NCBI GenBank assembly: GCA_933228895.1 | Contig: OW121858.1 | Span: 33,069,859-33,133,858, forward strand | Length of the DNA stretch: 64,000 nucleotides | Origin: Platycnemis pennipes | Taxonomy: Eukaryota > Arthropoda > Insecta > Odonata > Platycnemididae | Reading direction: 5' to 3' | Part shown: positions 20,868 to 32,674 of the stretch, one piece after another | Layout of the letters: each line of letters starts with the position of its first letter | How positions within the stretch are numbered: position 1 is the stretch's first letter | Program-made: the position numbers and the translations under genes | Notes under the pieces: generated by a model | The model's input: the letters and a program-made list of their open reading frames with translations, nothing else | The model's database searches: none | Told to the model about the DNA's origin: nothing

Positions 20868-22909
20868 ATGGCGCGTAACATGATTTGTAGAGCTTTGTTG
20901 GAAGGGCTTATTCAGGAAGATTCTTCTGAAGAAGATGATATTGACCTTGTATTTCCTGCGTTAATTCGGCCGCAGGAGAGAGGTGATAAGATAATGAGTT
21001 ATTCCATTCTATATACAACGGTATGATTCAGCCGGGCTGCTTACATATCTTATTCGTCAGGTTCATATATATGCTGTTCAGATAGAGCAGTCGTTAGCTC
21101 TTGAATCTTTGAGGATTTTAAATACGCATCAATTTCTTAATTAATGAAGTACTAATTAATTATAAGTGAGATTTGTTAGTATGTTTTCATTTCGTCTATC
21201 TGGTCCCCATTTTCTCAGTAATAGCCAATTCGTAGCAAGGCTTAGGATTGTAATCAACGAAGGGAATTTTCGCCAGTAGGAATGCCGTTAGAACTATATT
21301 TTCCAAGTAGATCGTGTTGTGGAGAATTCCACTCAAACTTTCTTTTATTTTTGGCTGTTAGCATACTGAAACTCACTGCCTTCATTATGATGTTTTAGAT
21401 AGCCATAGTTTCATCCTGTTCTCTGCATTTTTCAGGCAATTTACAATATGCTAACGATGTCATTAATGCATTGGAACACCAGGAGAGGAATGCAATACTA
21501 GGATATGTGGAAGAAATAATTCCATTGTATAGTGAAAGGGAGTTCATGATGCATTTTCGTTTAAAACGAGCCCTTGTGCTAAATCTTATAGCCAAGTTTC
21601 GAATGTCACCTGAATTCGAAGCTTTACAAGGTATTTGCAAATACCTTGTATCAAAACTATGTGCATGTTCACTCCATATATGGATGGATATGTACACTGA
21701 TTTATATGTGTGTGTGTGCACTGTTTATAGGTTACCTGCATGTTTTCATTGTAGGTCATGGAGGATTTGAGCCGGTTAGTCCCGAAAAACATGTATTGGC
21801 GTATTTATGGTTTATTGGGCATGAGGCTGCTGGTTTTCGGGATGTGGCGGATCGATTCGATCTCAGCTTGAGTGCATTGCACTCAGTAATTAAAAGAATG
21901 GGCACATTTATTGTGGGTATGGCTCCTACAACAATAAAGGACCCCTATAATCTGGAAAAAGATGCAACAAAGGCATATTACTTTAATAGGAAAGGGTTTC
22001 CTGATGTAATCGGTAATACTTAACTGACATGTAACTCTGAATTTCCCTGTTTGTTGGTTGAAAAAAATATTTCTAGTTTCATTAAAAATTCAGGTTCGAT
22101 TGATGGATCCCATGTGAGGCTTGATAAACCTGCCGAAGATCCAAATTCATACATTAACAGGAAGAAGTACTTTTCAGTGCAGATCCAGGCAGTGGCAAAT
22201 GAGAACGGGAAATTTTTAGATGTGTATATTGGATATCCTGGGTCTGTACATGATGCTAGGGTGTTTAGGAACAGCCCAATATATGCTGAACTTCCTAATA
22301 TGTGTCAAGGTTGGTTTACATGGGAATTCTATTCATTATTTAATGCCCATACTCTACCCCATTTTTACTCTATGACATCTTATATTAATTTTTCCCTTTG
22401 CATTATGATTGTGTTAGAATTTGAAATAGACAAATTAAATAAGATTTACATTCTTAAATCTTTACAGGTCAGGGTTACCTACTAGGGGATAGTGCATATC
22501 CTTGCTCCCCATACCTTATTACCCCATACAGGGACAATGGGCACCTGTCAAGGGCACAAAGAAATTTTAACTTTGTGCACAGTAGTTGCCGTGTTACTGT
22601 GGAACATGCTTTTGGGTGGTTGAAACAAAGTTTTGGCAACTTTACCATCTAAAAACTAGAGACATGGTTGACATTGTAACGATCATCCATGCATGCTGTG
22701 TTTTGCATAACATTGCGGACTTTGATGATTTAGAGGGTTTTGAGGAACCCATGGCTGATGATCACCCTGACAGAGATGCAGAAGCCATTCAGGAGAGACA
22801 GGGTGCTGATGGAATAGATAACCTGGGAGACCCTGTTGATGCCGACGGGGGAAAACTTCTTAGGGATGAAATTTGTCGTCAGCTGGCCATGAGGAGGGCT
22901 AATTTTTAG
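20868..22909 (+). pseudogene. Harbinger (HARBI1-like) transposase, five exons, one frameshift
   Basis: Predicted exons are 20,868-20,982, 21,436-21,630, 21,755-22,012, 22,094-22,309 and 22,468-22,909; all junctions are phase 1 with GT/AG. Catalytic DDE residues are visible: SIDGSHVRLD (first D), LLGDSAYP (second D) and VEHAFGWLK (E). The N-terminal helical part contains GFRDVADRFDLSLSALHSVI, a helix-turn-helix. The exon lengths total 1,226 bases, not a multiple of 3. The reading frame slips just after GWLKQ near 22,625-22,640, and the conserved tail (KTRDMVDIVTIIHACCVLHN) continues in another frame to 22,909. A single small indel therefore kills an otherwise intact gene. Confidence 0.85.
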
Positions 22910-22974
22910 AGGGTTACCATAAGAAATGATAGAATAAAATTAAATCCTTATGGAAGGCAGGCAGACTCTGGTTT

Positions 22975-24287
22975 TTATTGCTTAAGGAGCTCCTTGAGCA
23001 AAACTAATTGCTCACCCAAAAGCTCATTTCTTTTTGCCCTTTGAGCATTTGCCTCCTCTTTAAGGGCATTGCTTTTCTGAATTTCGAGCAGTATGGCATC
23101 GTCTCTTTTATTTATGTTTTCTATTAAATGGCTCTGCCTAGCCACTTCCTCTCTCAGAGCTTGTATGGCCATTGCCATTTTCCCATCCCGTTTCGTCACT
23201 TTGATTTTTTTCACTGGAGCTTCTCTCTGAGTAACAGTGGATTCTGGAGAAGATTCTCCAGCACCAACAGCTGATTTGGATGTGGATGGCCCAGGATCTC
23301 CATTTCCACATTCAGGAGTTGCAATACTGCAAAAAGATTCATTTGTCCAGCTTTTATTTTTAGCAAAAATCACTCCATTCCTACTCTAGCAAGAGTGGGA
23401 TACTGTTTCACCCTTCCCCTAACTGTGGCATGCAATAAATTGAAATGTAGATCCAAAATACTGACTTGGACTGTGCCACTATGGTGCCTCCTATGGTCAG
23501 TCCATGACGGCCAGACACCACCTTGGGAACAATGTTGTGTTTTTTCCCGAACATTTCGATCATTTCCCTGCAACCAGATGTACAGTTGCATTGTTTTATG
23601 ACTTAAGTTGTGTGAAGAATGTAGTTCATTATTATGAAAAAAAACTTACGTTTCATAAGGTTTCGACCTTCGACCTCTACCTGTTCTGTTGTTGGTGGCA
23701 ACAAAGGTTTTAAATGCCCTCTCCAGGGACTTGTATTTGTTGCACACCTGCTGTGCTGTTATATTATGCCCATGACCTTGCATTTCCCCTGCAATCGATT
23801 CATACAGCCTCTTCTGTATGAAAAATTTTTTTTCTCCCATTCCCTTCTTTGAAATATAACTTTCTAAAAATAGTTTGAGGGAGCAGTCATCCCAGGCAAA
23901 CTGGTCCGTCGCTGCAATGGTTTCTACAGGACATGTGGGGGGCTTTTGTGGGAGCACCAGCTCCACTTGCTGGCCTCCTACTTGGATGACATAGGACTCC
24001 TTACTTAGGTCAATTTCATTAGCCCTTATTTTGAAAATAGAAGATCCATCTATCAAGTAAAAATACATGCAAGAAGGGAGATGTGTGGGAAGAATTTCGA
24101 TATAGTCTGTTATCAAGGAAATGGCAGGTCCGATAGCTATGACTAGAGAATATTAACTTTCTTCATTAACAATTCTCATTTCATTTTTGAATAACGTGAA
24201 AATAATACCTTCCAGGACAAAAGAAATCATTCCTTCGTCATCCAACAGAATATTGTTTTCCTCGTTTAAAAGGGGACGAGCCGTCAT
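22975..24287 (-). CDS. Harbinger Myb/SANT-like DNA-binding protein, three exons, intact
   Basis: Predicted exons on the minus strand are 24,287-24,209 (ATG start), 24,142-23,650 and 23,326-22,975. Junctions are in phase 1 and phase 2, with GTATTA and GTAAGT donors and TAG/CAG acceptors. Total length is 924 bases, an exact 307-codon frame plus stop. The central part WDDCSLKLFLESYISKKG...QQVCNKYKSLERAF is a Myb/SANT-like trihelix, used in this superfamily to bind the ends and carry transposase to the nucleus. The C-terminal 60 residues (QALREEVARQSHLIENINKR...) form a predicted coiled coil. A protein may still be made, which could act on non-autonomous relatives. Confidence 0.8.
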
Positions 24288-25478
24288 TTTCACTGTTGAG
24301 GTGTGAATATATATTGCAAAGAATGTGCAATTCAGTAATGCAGCTGTCTAACAAAAGGTGACGATTAGATTTTTTCCCATAATCTATTGCTTTAGCCCCG
24401 GGAAAACAAGGGAGATTAATCCGGATCGTGGGTAGCAACTGGAAAATTTTTTGTATAGATAATCTTCTCAAAACTATACCTGATCTATGCATGAGTATAT
24501 CTCAAAGTACGCATGGTTATAAATACAGGTACACCTGTCATTCATTTATAAAGATTAAATAAGCGGCTGTCGCCTAATAATTGGGGCCAAAGCGGAGCTA
24601 GGGTTTCAATCAATCAAGTTCAATCTTCGGTATGGTGTAATGCTGTCAAGTATAAACGGGTAAATAGGGTACCTACATTATTAAAAGACTCTGAAGATGA
24701 AGGGTTAATCAAGATCTTTATGATATAACACGCATACATGCGTATACGGACTTTATATAAAGTCCGCGGACTATGCATTTCATTGCCTGAATATATAGCA
24801 TTAAGTGACTTACGGTACAAAGGAATATTTGAGATGTAAGAAGTTAAAACGATGGGTTAAGTTGTTCCTTTAATTAGAGGAGCAGCTATAGTCATCTCAT
24901 CCTCTTCTAAGATTTTTTCATTCCTCTTGTAAGATGCCGTCACATATGGCAGTGAGACAAACCTTGTTACAACATATTTCAGAAATAATAAAAATAAATC
25001 AAAATCAGTAGTTTGCTAGTCATTTTAATCTAGGTGACGAAAATTAATCCAAGCCAAATTAGAGAATACATTGGAGATTTTACATTTCGTCAAAGATTTC
25101 TCCGATTGAAAGTATTAATCATACATATAGCGAGGAAAAATGAAATGTCACAGTATTTTAGTCCAATATTGAAAAAGATGTAACATATACTTTGCTAAAT
25201 CAGAGTAAAATTCTGTGAAAATGTTCATTAATCATCTCGGATACGCTGGAACAGCAGACGAATATTCCACCTTTCGTCTGCTCCTTCCCATAATTCTCTC
25301 TGCTGTTCCCTTGTGCACCTTTTGCTCCACCTCGGCAGCAGGAGCAAAAGGAGCAGGAAAAGTTACAACTGTACCCGCGACGCGAACGCTTATGCCACTT
25401 GCACTTTCTGCGACGCGAACGCCAAAGGAGCAAGAAGTGGCAGAAAGGTGCAGAAAGTGCAGCGACGCGAACAAAGCT

Positions 25479-26403
25479 ATAGAGAGCTTACTGGAGGGGG
25501 CGCTCCCTATGCTCCGTAATGGAGGGGAGTGAAGCCAAGGGGGCGGGGCAGAATTGTGCATTTGGCCATATTTTGAAGCCCAGCTATAACACAGATTCTT
25601 ACGGGGCAACGACCAATTTTTGCTCTTTACTCTTAAAATAATGCCGTTGGGGATTTTTCGCGGCAGGTGCGATGAAATTAAGTAGTAATACATGCCCAAA
25701 AGATTTAATATGCATTGGATTAGAGCCGTTGTGTCCCGCAGAAACAGGATTTGCAACGGACTATGAGGTGTTTTGTGAAACATAATTGACGCAATATTAT
25801 TCGCAAAATAGCAGCTGTCAGTTCGAAAATTGCATTAATTTCAACTTTCTGAATCCTATTCCTGGAATTAAAGATGGATTGGAGAGATTGCTATGCTACC
25901 ATCGTTTCTTTCGCAAACGTAATTTGCTACCATTAAACTCGGCCAAGAACTGTTACTGTACGATATAAATATTGACCAAATCCCAAGAAAAAATAATTGT
26001 TTCAATGGCATAATACCGAATTACCCTAAGACTATATTTTCTACTTATATTATTCCGTTTTCACTATCAAAGCCCCTGTAAAAGAGCCGTGCTACCTCAC
26101 GTATTGCACGTTTGTGCTCGAGTGAACTCGACAAAATCCGTGCTTCTAAATTTAACTTTACAAAAAGGGTAAAATATTTTGTTGATCAATGAAAAAAATC
26201 AAGCATAAACATTTATTAAATAGGCAAATTACGAAAACATTCATTCACGATACAATTCCATTTTGAGATTCTTCAAGTACAAGATTCACCTTCTTTGGCC
26301 GATCAACATCAAATGTAGGTTACTACAAAACAAAACTTATTGAAACTTGTTTTATCACGTGAAAACCGCATTGAATAAATAAAATTATTTTGTTAAGACA
26401 TGT
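25479..26403. other. intron sequence, no gene seen
   Basis: Starts with about 60 GC-rich bases just outside the Harbinger right end (GGAGGGGGCGCTCCC palindrome at 25,494-25,508), then AT-rich unique-looking sequence. No exon is supported. Confidence 0.4.
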
Positions 26404-26640
26404 TTTATTATGTATTGTATTGTATTATTTATTTATCCAAAAGACACAATGCACAGTAATGATACATGCGAGTGTATAGGACACGTCAAACAGGTACAGC
26501 AAATGCACTATATTTGCAAAATAATAACCTTAAAAATTCAGTGTCAGGTATTCACTGACACTATAAAAACAATTATCAGTAAGATATTCTTTGACCATGT
26601 TCTTAAATACAGGAAACCTCTTCATTTTTAATACATTGTG
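26404..26640 (-). mobile_element. short LINE 3' end (Jockey/CR1-type)
   Basis: On the minus strand a remnant reads LKMKRFPVFKNMVKEYLTDN and stops at 26,530. This is similar to the RT C-terminus of the LINE immediately upstream (FKRRVKEFLIKKCYYDVREF). The 3' UTR ends in (AATAC)n at about 26,405-26,425, a simple-repeat tail. It is a second, older insertion of a related element. Confidence 0.65.
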
Positions 26641-28272
26641 GTAAATTATAATAATAATAATAGTAATATTTTTTATTACACCGTTAGCAAGTACATGCAT
26701 GGTTTCCTCAAGAAATTCGGACAGGACACATGCACACAAGAACCACAATGTCATCATATCAAGTGAACATAAAAGTACAAAGTTGTTCAAATTACAATGT
26801 CATCATTACAGCAACAATGGACATATCTATATGAAGTTATTCACATGCAGTCACTTAGAAATTCTCTTACATCATAATAACATTTCTTAATCAGAAATTC
26901 TTTGACTCTCCTTTTAAAAATAATTGGAGAGGTAATGGTTTTAAAGTCATTTGGCAACTTATTGTATAGTATTGAGGATGAGTGATAAGCACCTTTAGCA
27001 AAAAGGGAGTATGAATGCTGACTGGCGTGTATGTTATTATTTGAGCGGGTGGAGTAGTCATGGTATATGGAGTTCATTGGGAATTTATCAGGATTTTCTT
27101 TAACAAAGCAGACACAAGACAAAATGTAAATAGAGGGCAATGTTAGTATATTTGCATTAGTGAAAAATGGTTTACCAGGGGTACGTATAGGGACTTGGAA
27201 CATGGCTTTAACTGCCTGTTTCTGGGCAGAGAAGGCTTTACTAGCTATGCTTGAGTTTCCCCAGAACATAATGCCGTAATAGATATATGAATGCACTTTA
27301 GCATAATATACGATTTTTAGAATGTCAATGGAAACAACAGGAGCTAACTTTCTAATCATGAAGATACCAACAAATATTTTCTTCACTATTCCAAGAACAT
27401 GGGGAGACCAGTCCAAGTTTTCTGTTATTTGGAGTCCCAAGAACTTAATGGCAGTTGACTTGTTTAAGCAAGTGGCATTGTTATCTGTTAAAAGGTTACT
27501 TTTTTTGTAGTTTTTACTTATAAACTGGATGAGCTGTGTTTTTTCTTTGTTTAAAACTAGATTGTTACTGTTGCACCACTGCTGCATTTCGTGAATGGTG
27601 TTGTTAGTTTATTCAATTAACCTATCTAGGGAATCAGCTGTAACAATGGCAGATGTATCATCTGCATAAAGGGTGATTTTACAGTGTGATAGGTGATTTG
27701 GGAGGTCATTTACAAAAAGGAGGAAAAACAGAGGTCCTAATATGGATCCTTGGGGAACACCAGAGTTCTTGCTTAGAGGATAAGATTTAGCAGTTTGTGT
27801 CATATAGGTGTCCCTGTAGGGATAGCTCACAATTTGTTTTCTGTCACTTAGATATGACGAAATCCATTCCAGAGCTCTACCATAAATTCCTAGATTTCGA
27901 AGTTTATATTTTAATATGTTATGATCTATAAGATCAAAAGCTTTGCATAAATCAAAGAATATACCTGCAGTGAGAAGTTTTCCGTCTAAACTATGTAGGG
28001 TATTGTTTAGGAGGTCAAAAGTTGCAGAGTTGGTAGATTTTCCGATTTGGAAGCCATGCTGATTTTCAGCTATGAGTTTATGCAGTTTCAAGTAATTGAA
28101 TACTGGAATATGAAATAGTTTCTCAAATATTTTGGAGAAGACAGATATGACAGATATAGGTCTATAGTTGTCTGCATTATCACGTGTCCCTTTTTTAGGA
28201 ACAGGAGTCACGCGAGAGTATTTGAGGATTTCTGGGAACTGTCCACTTTGGAAAGAGGAATTTACTACGTCT
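26641..28272 (-). mobile_element. 5'-truncated LINE with RT (Jockey/CR1-type)
   Basis: The RT begins in mid-protein near 28,272. It has VTPVPKKGTRDNADNYRPIS (RT 1-2), FFDLCKAFDLIDH, NSGVPQGSILGPLFFLLFVNDLP and LYADDTSAI (catalytic YADD). After the stop at 27,609 the same protein continues at 27,587-26,841 (WCNSNNLVLNKEKTQLI, KFLGLQI, then a thumb and C-terminal region). There is no RNase H, so this is a different lineage from the 3.2-7.8 kb LINE. It lies antisense inside the ZAD intron. Only one break interrupts roughly 450 codons, but the missing 5' half makes it inert. Confidence 0.85.
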
Positions 28273-28739
28273 AATTACTACCACGTATAATTTTACACAC
28301 ATATTTCTTGGGCCATTTGATGCAATTGATAAATTAGATGACCTAACGTGTATGTTTCTACACTGTCTAGTATCATAACTTGTGGACCCCACTGTTCGAT
28401 TCAAAATCAGTACTATTTTGTTTTTTACATGAACTACAGAAAGTTGGATAACTGCTTGCGCTGGTTGGCCAGCAATGCAGCTCAATGTAATCATGATTAT
28501 TGTGTTATCCTTAATTATTACGGAACGTAAGTTTTATTTTACTGGGAAATGGATGCGAATTACAATATTTTAAGATGACCCGAGGGTTTTCGGGTTTTTT
28601 CCGCGTTGATTCTTTGCAATGGACGAAAGTTTTGTCGGCATTCATGATGCCATCTTCAGGTCCGAAGATCGCATCCGATCAAATTACCTTTTGTCTTCTT
28701 TCTACTTCCTATATCTTGGTGGTATATATTTCCTATAAT

Positions 28740-28895
28740 TTATATATTCCTAGCTGAATCTTGCTAAATCCTGCTATTCCTGCTAATTGTGGGCAATTTC
28801 CTGCTCAATCCTGCTATTCCTGCTAAATGTGGGCAATTTCCTGCTAAATTCTCCTCTTCCTACTAAATGTGGGCAATTTCCTGCTAAATTTTTAC
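28740..28895 (+). repeat. minisatellite, about 40-base unit, three to four copies
   Basis: Variants of CCTGCTATTCCTGCTAA followed by TGTGGGCAATTTCCTGCTAA repeat head to tail. Units differ by point changes. Motifs CATCTTCAGGTC (28,650) and GACCTGAAGATG (28,944) flank it as an inverted pair, so the minisatellite may sit inside a fold-back retroelement remnant of about 28,640-28,990. Confidence 0.7.
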
Positions 28896-29124
28896 CAGGG
28901 TATAAACTTATTGTATCTTCGTGGTATATATTTCCTATATTTCGTAGACCTGAAGATGCCGTCTGAAATGCCGGCGAAACTCATCCAGTAAGATGGACCA
29001 ATGTGGAAAAAAAAGGTTGTGAAATACATATCAAAGGAAATTACTTATCATTTCTCAGAGCAAAATACTGACATGACGTGAGCTTATCGGATACCAATGT
29101 TGGCATTAATTGTTTCCATTACAG

Positions 29125-29262
29125 GCTTCCCGAGGTGATGGTTTGCCCCGTACCATATGCAATGAGTGCATGAAGAAACTGTCAGGCTGGAAACACTTCA
29201 AGTTCATGTGTACCAATTCAAGGATTGAGTTCCTGAAATTCCAGATCAACTCAGGTCTAGTG
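29125..29262 (+). CDS. ZAD C-terminal half-exon, rightward gene, module 1
   Basis: A 138-base phase 0/0 exon with TTACAG acceptor and GTATGT donor. ASRGDGLPRTICNECMKKLS supplies the second ZAD Cys pair; the helix ends FQINSGLV. It completes the ZAD begun at 19,571-19,705 and mirrors 14,861-14,998. There are no stops or lost ligands. Confidence 0.86.
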
Positions 29263-29859
29263 GTATGTAGTTCCCTTTGATGTTGAATCTTTATTTTAAA
29301 CACTCCATAAACCCCAAACTCCTGGACTACGTACTGTAGACAGAACTTGAGACCAGGCTTTATTGAATGAACTAGGAAATTGAACAAAGATACAAAACAA
29401 TTGTCATTTTATAGTGTTATAACATCATCTGGGGATTTATTTAGTATTCAGGATCCAAGAAATAAGGATTTAATGCAGCAGCAGAATGAGATGTAATGAG
29501 AGGCAGCAGGTTATGTTTAATTGCGATAAATGGGCAGATATAGTTTATTGGAATGTACGAGGGTTCAGTAAGAGAATCCTAGAGACCAGAAGTTTGTTGC
29601 AATATTATAGTGTTTTCTCGAAATATAAACACACAAGTTTGACATGGGCATTCTAGATATGTACATTTTTACCTCCAGGATACATCAATAATAAGGACTG
29701 AAGCATTATGGAGGTTCCACCGTGTCACAGCGATTCAAAATCCAGTAAAATAGCTATGTTATTCATGGAATAAATACCGATCCAGAAAGACACCTATATG
29801 GGAAATCATCTATGGTGTGATAATGCATACACAATAATTGTATGATAATGCTATGATAT

Positions 29860-30660
29860 TGTTGCTCAATCCCACTAATACGTATTCTAAAATAGGTTAA
29901 ATATTTTCGTACTTAGGTTTAATGTATTCCCTTGCAAATACAACTCTTTATTTTGAATTTTATTAATATTGATATTTTTTTAAACTGTTTGGCAACAATG
30001 ACACTGTTACTATTTGGAAGCATTGGTGTTAATTACACCATGTCAATAATCAATGAGAATATTTAAATCACATAAAAACTATAAGAAGGACCTTGGTTTG
30101 GTATATTCCTTAATTAAGTTAGTAAATAGGCTAATGTAATCACGTTCCGCCACAAGTACCATTACCAATGATAACAACATACTGTAGTGCCACTATCATG
30201 TAACTAAGGCTTTTCTGCTTTTTATTGAGCAAACATTTATTAATATCAATTAAACTAGTGTGGTAATGCTAGCACTTATTTAAAATGCTAAATTCTACAT
30301 AAAATTGCACATCTTATATTAGTTTTTCGTCAAAACGACATTTCTCTTTACATTATTAACCTGCAAATTTTACTGCAGGAGCCATCCTCTGCCACATATA
30401 AAATAGCTGATTTTCAACTTCTTTTTTCTTCGAATATATTATAGAAAGGCCTCATTATTTTACTGCCAATGGATAGAAGGGCCAAAAAAGTATGTCCTGA
30501 AATTTTCACAAAAATGACATACACTTCATAATTCGGTGGAGCCTCCTTAAATCAAGAGACAAACTGTAACAAATATACTATCTAATTATGACCACAATAA
30601 AATAATGTTCCATTAAAATATTGTAAACATGATGTAGTTGATATTATTTGCATAGATTTT
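29860..30660 (+). repeat. interspersed repeat, inverted copy at 55,820-56,535
   Basis: About 700 bases are matched, in reverse complement, at 55,820-56,535. Landmarks are TGCTCAATCCC at one end and ATTCGGTGGAGCC (ATTCGATGGAGCC in the other copy) at the other, with GTAACTAAGGCTTTTCTGCTTTT in both. No coding frame and no clear terminal repeats were found, so the class is unknown. Confidence 0.65.
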
Positions 30661-30719
30661 GTTCTATAGGGTAGAAATAGTCAAATATGACTTAGGGTCT
30701 ATATGTTCCTACTGTGTGT

Positions 30720-30980
30720 TCAACCTGAAGGTTGGTTTTTATAGGTAAGAGTAGAGCTCGCCCTATACTAAGCCATGGCGTGTGAAATTCGTACATTCAA
30801 GGTAGGGAGGCCAGATCCTTTCCCTGCACCACCTGTGATTTCCTACAGTTCCGACTTGCAAAAACTGAATCTTGAGGATTTTAGGTGGGTGCATCCAGAA
30901 AGGCTCCTTGCCAGGAATTTGAACCTCGGACCCTCAGGTCGGCAGCTCAGTGCTCTACCCACTAGACAACAATAACCCCT
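30720..30980 (-). mobile_element. tRNA-derived SINE
   Basis: On the minus strand the head reads TAGTGGGTAGAGCACTGAGC (box A-like), then GAGGTTCAAATTCCTGGC (box B at 30,914-30,925), followed by an unrelated body. The body's last 110 bases match the first 130 bases of the LINE at 3,240-3,370, so SINE and LINE share a segment. No acceptor-stem pairing was found, hence not a working tRNA gene. Confidence 0.7.
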
Positions 30981-31140
30981 GTGTTTATGTAAAACCTTAG
31001 AAATTTTCGTCATGTGAATAATTAGTGCTGGCAGCTTGTATTTAGTTGAAGAAAAATATAATATTATAGCTATCGGTACTCTGGATAATGCCAAAATAAG
31101 TTTCTCCACTCTTTTCTTTGAGGACTCTGTACATCTATTA

Positions 31141-31861
31141 AGGCCGTTGTACACGGTACAATTTCTTGTACAAGAACTTAGATCATACTCTATATTATTG
31201 GATGAAACCGTCCAAGATCCACTCCGTAGCTTCTGCGCATGACATGTGACGGTAGTGATGCGTTCGTTTAGTGTTCGTAAGGTTGGTGTTCTGTGTTGGT
31301 GATCACTTTTATTCCTATAAGCATGGCGAAACTTCCATTTTTTCGTTGTACATATCGTGATATTCTTTGTTGCTTCCATATTGTGGTACCTATTCGTCGG
31401 TCGCGTTGGAAGTGTTCTATTTCTCAAAAGAGGAGTTGGACATACTGACAAACATTAAACCTTAATGAATTTAAGATGGCGTTATTGAACCAAAAATAAA
31501 TATATGCAACAAGCAAAAACATGATGTTAGGAGGATAAACGATGGGTTTCATGAGCCGATGAAAGAGAGCAAGTAACCAATCATAAAATTTCATTTTATT
31601 AATGCTAGGATTAATGGTAGCAAATCGTTGTTTCCCAGTAACTATGGCAGTATTTTCAAAATACTATCGTCATCGGATATTGCAATTCAGCTGTTCGACA
31701 GAAAATGATATCTGCGCATGCTATTGTCACACATATTGTATGAAAATCTTTGATCGTGTATGACCGTGAACCAACTTCTTGTACAATATCTTGGTCAAAT
31801 CTCGCCGTTCAATTTATGGTACAAGATCTTGTACAAGAAATTGTACCGTGTACAACAGCCT
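31141..31861. mobile_element. Harbinger-type MITE with TTA target duplication
   Basis: Inverted ends AGGCCGTTGTACACGG (left) and AGGCTGTTGTACACGG (right, other strand) continue as TACAATTTCTTGTAC. TTA is present at 31,138-31,140 and 31,862-31,864. TTA duplication is characteristic of PIF/Harbinger. There is no coding capacity in 721 bases. Its ends differ from those of the autonomous element at 20.7 kb, so that element is probably not its parent. Confidence 0.8.
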
Positions 31862-31925
31862 TTACACTATTACGTGTTTGAGCCTTCTATGAACAATGAT
31901 TCTTAAAACAATCCTTAAACCAATC

Positions 31926-32100
31926 TAATACATGAAAATTACGGTCTCCATGCCAGATGAGAACCGATTCTTAAGTTAGAGGATTATGTAGCTGCCACTG
32001 TTTCCAAGGTTAAAATGATTGTATATAAATACAATCTTTATGTTGCCTTAAGGTTAAATTTTATTTATTGTGTTTCTCCTTGTGGTCAAGACTTCCACCA
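31926..32100 (+). repeat. intronic direct repeat flanking a ZAD exon (partner 33,200-33,375)
   Basis: About 175 bases recur 1.27 kb downstream at high identity (shared AGAACCGATTCTTAAGTTAG and CTGCCACTGTTTCCAAGG). The pair brackets the ZAD half-exon 32,528-32,674, which suggests local duplication or unequal exchange around module 2. Confidence 0.75.
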
Positions 32101-32527
32101 TGAGCATACAGATTGTGTCCATATCATGGCTGTAAAATTTTATTCTTAAAGGATGAATGGGTAACATTCTTCATTCTATAAAAGAAAACATTTTGACAAA
32201 CCGGCACTCTAGTTGGAAGTTTCCTCCACGAATCTGATAGAGAATCAAAGTTTTATAACAACATGGCTGCATGGATATTATTTTTGTATTGTACTCAATA
32301 TGTAAGTGTATTTATTTTATTGTTTAATGTGGAGGAATAGTAATCAGTCGTAGAAAAGTTATTTTGGTGTAAAATCATAAGGAATAAATGGCTTCTGATT
32401 AATTTTGCAGATTAAGAAGATAGTATGTACTTTGTTTATCAATGTTTAACTAACTTTAACTGTTTGTGGTTCTTGTTAGAATATGTATGGAGAGTAGAGT
32501 ACTAATTAGGGATTCATTACTTTACAG

Positions 32528-32674
32528 AAATATCATGAAATAATCGAGGATGATATCTTCCGTAAGTGTCGACTTTGTCTCAATTCGGGTGACTGGACAG
32601 TTGACATAATGGACCCAAAAGGAACCAATGGCTTTCTCCTGTGGGTCATAGTGAAAGAACTTGTGGAAGTACAG
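32528..32674 (+). CDS. ZAD N-terminal half-exon, rightward gene, module 2, without start codon
   Basis: A TTTACAG acceptor opens KYHEIIEDDIFRKCRLCLNS and the exon ends KELVEVQ at a GTAGGT donor, phase 0, 49 codons. The first ZAD Cys pair is intact. Where the three paralogous exons have Met, this one has Ile (ATA at 32,540-32,542). So it cannot initiate at the usual place, but the whole exon is open in phase 0 and can be spliced after the module 1 half at 29,262. It fits best as an internal exon of a double-ZAD protein, or as a decayed alternative first exon. Confidence 0.82.

Larger units (their letters stand above)
20746..25478 (+). mobile_element. two-gene PIF/Harbinger DNA transposon, nearly complete
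   Basis: The terminal inverted repeat AGCTTTGTTCGCGTCGCT is exact over 18 bases at 20,746-20,763 and 25,461-25,478. The motif GCGACGCGAACG/GACGCGAACGC recurs subterminally at 20,834, 25,377 and 25,418, likely transposase or partner binding sites. The left-side gene (plus strand) encodes a HARBI1-like nuclease; the right-side gene (minus strand) a Myb/SANT-like DNA-binding protein. Converging two-gene layout is standard for PIF/Harbinger. A 3-base target duplication could not be confirmed at these ends. The host site is an intron of the rightward ZAD gene. Confidence 0.88.

Noticed and set aside
20746..25478. A 3-base target duplication at the Harbinger ends
   Set aside because: Flanking bases (CTG on the left, ATA on the right) do not match at the chosen boundaries, and small shifts did not give a TWA pair. 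Boundaries are kept from the terminal repeat only.
25215..25783. Overlapping frames on both strands beside the Harbinger right end
   Set aside because: They cover the GC-richer subterminal repeats and contain no recognisable domain; treated as chance frames.
30900..30980. A tRNA gene on the minus strand
   Set aside because: Box A and box B are present but stems do not pair and a SINE tail follows.
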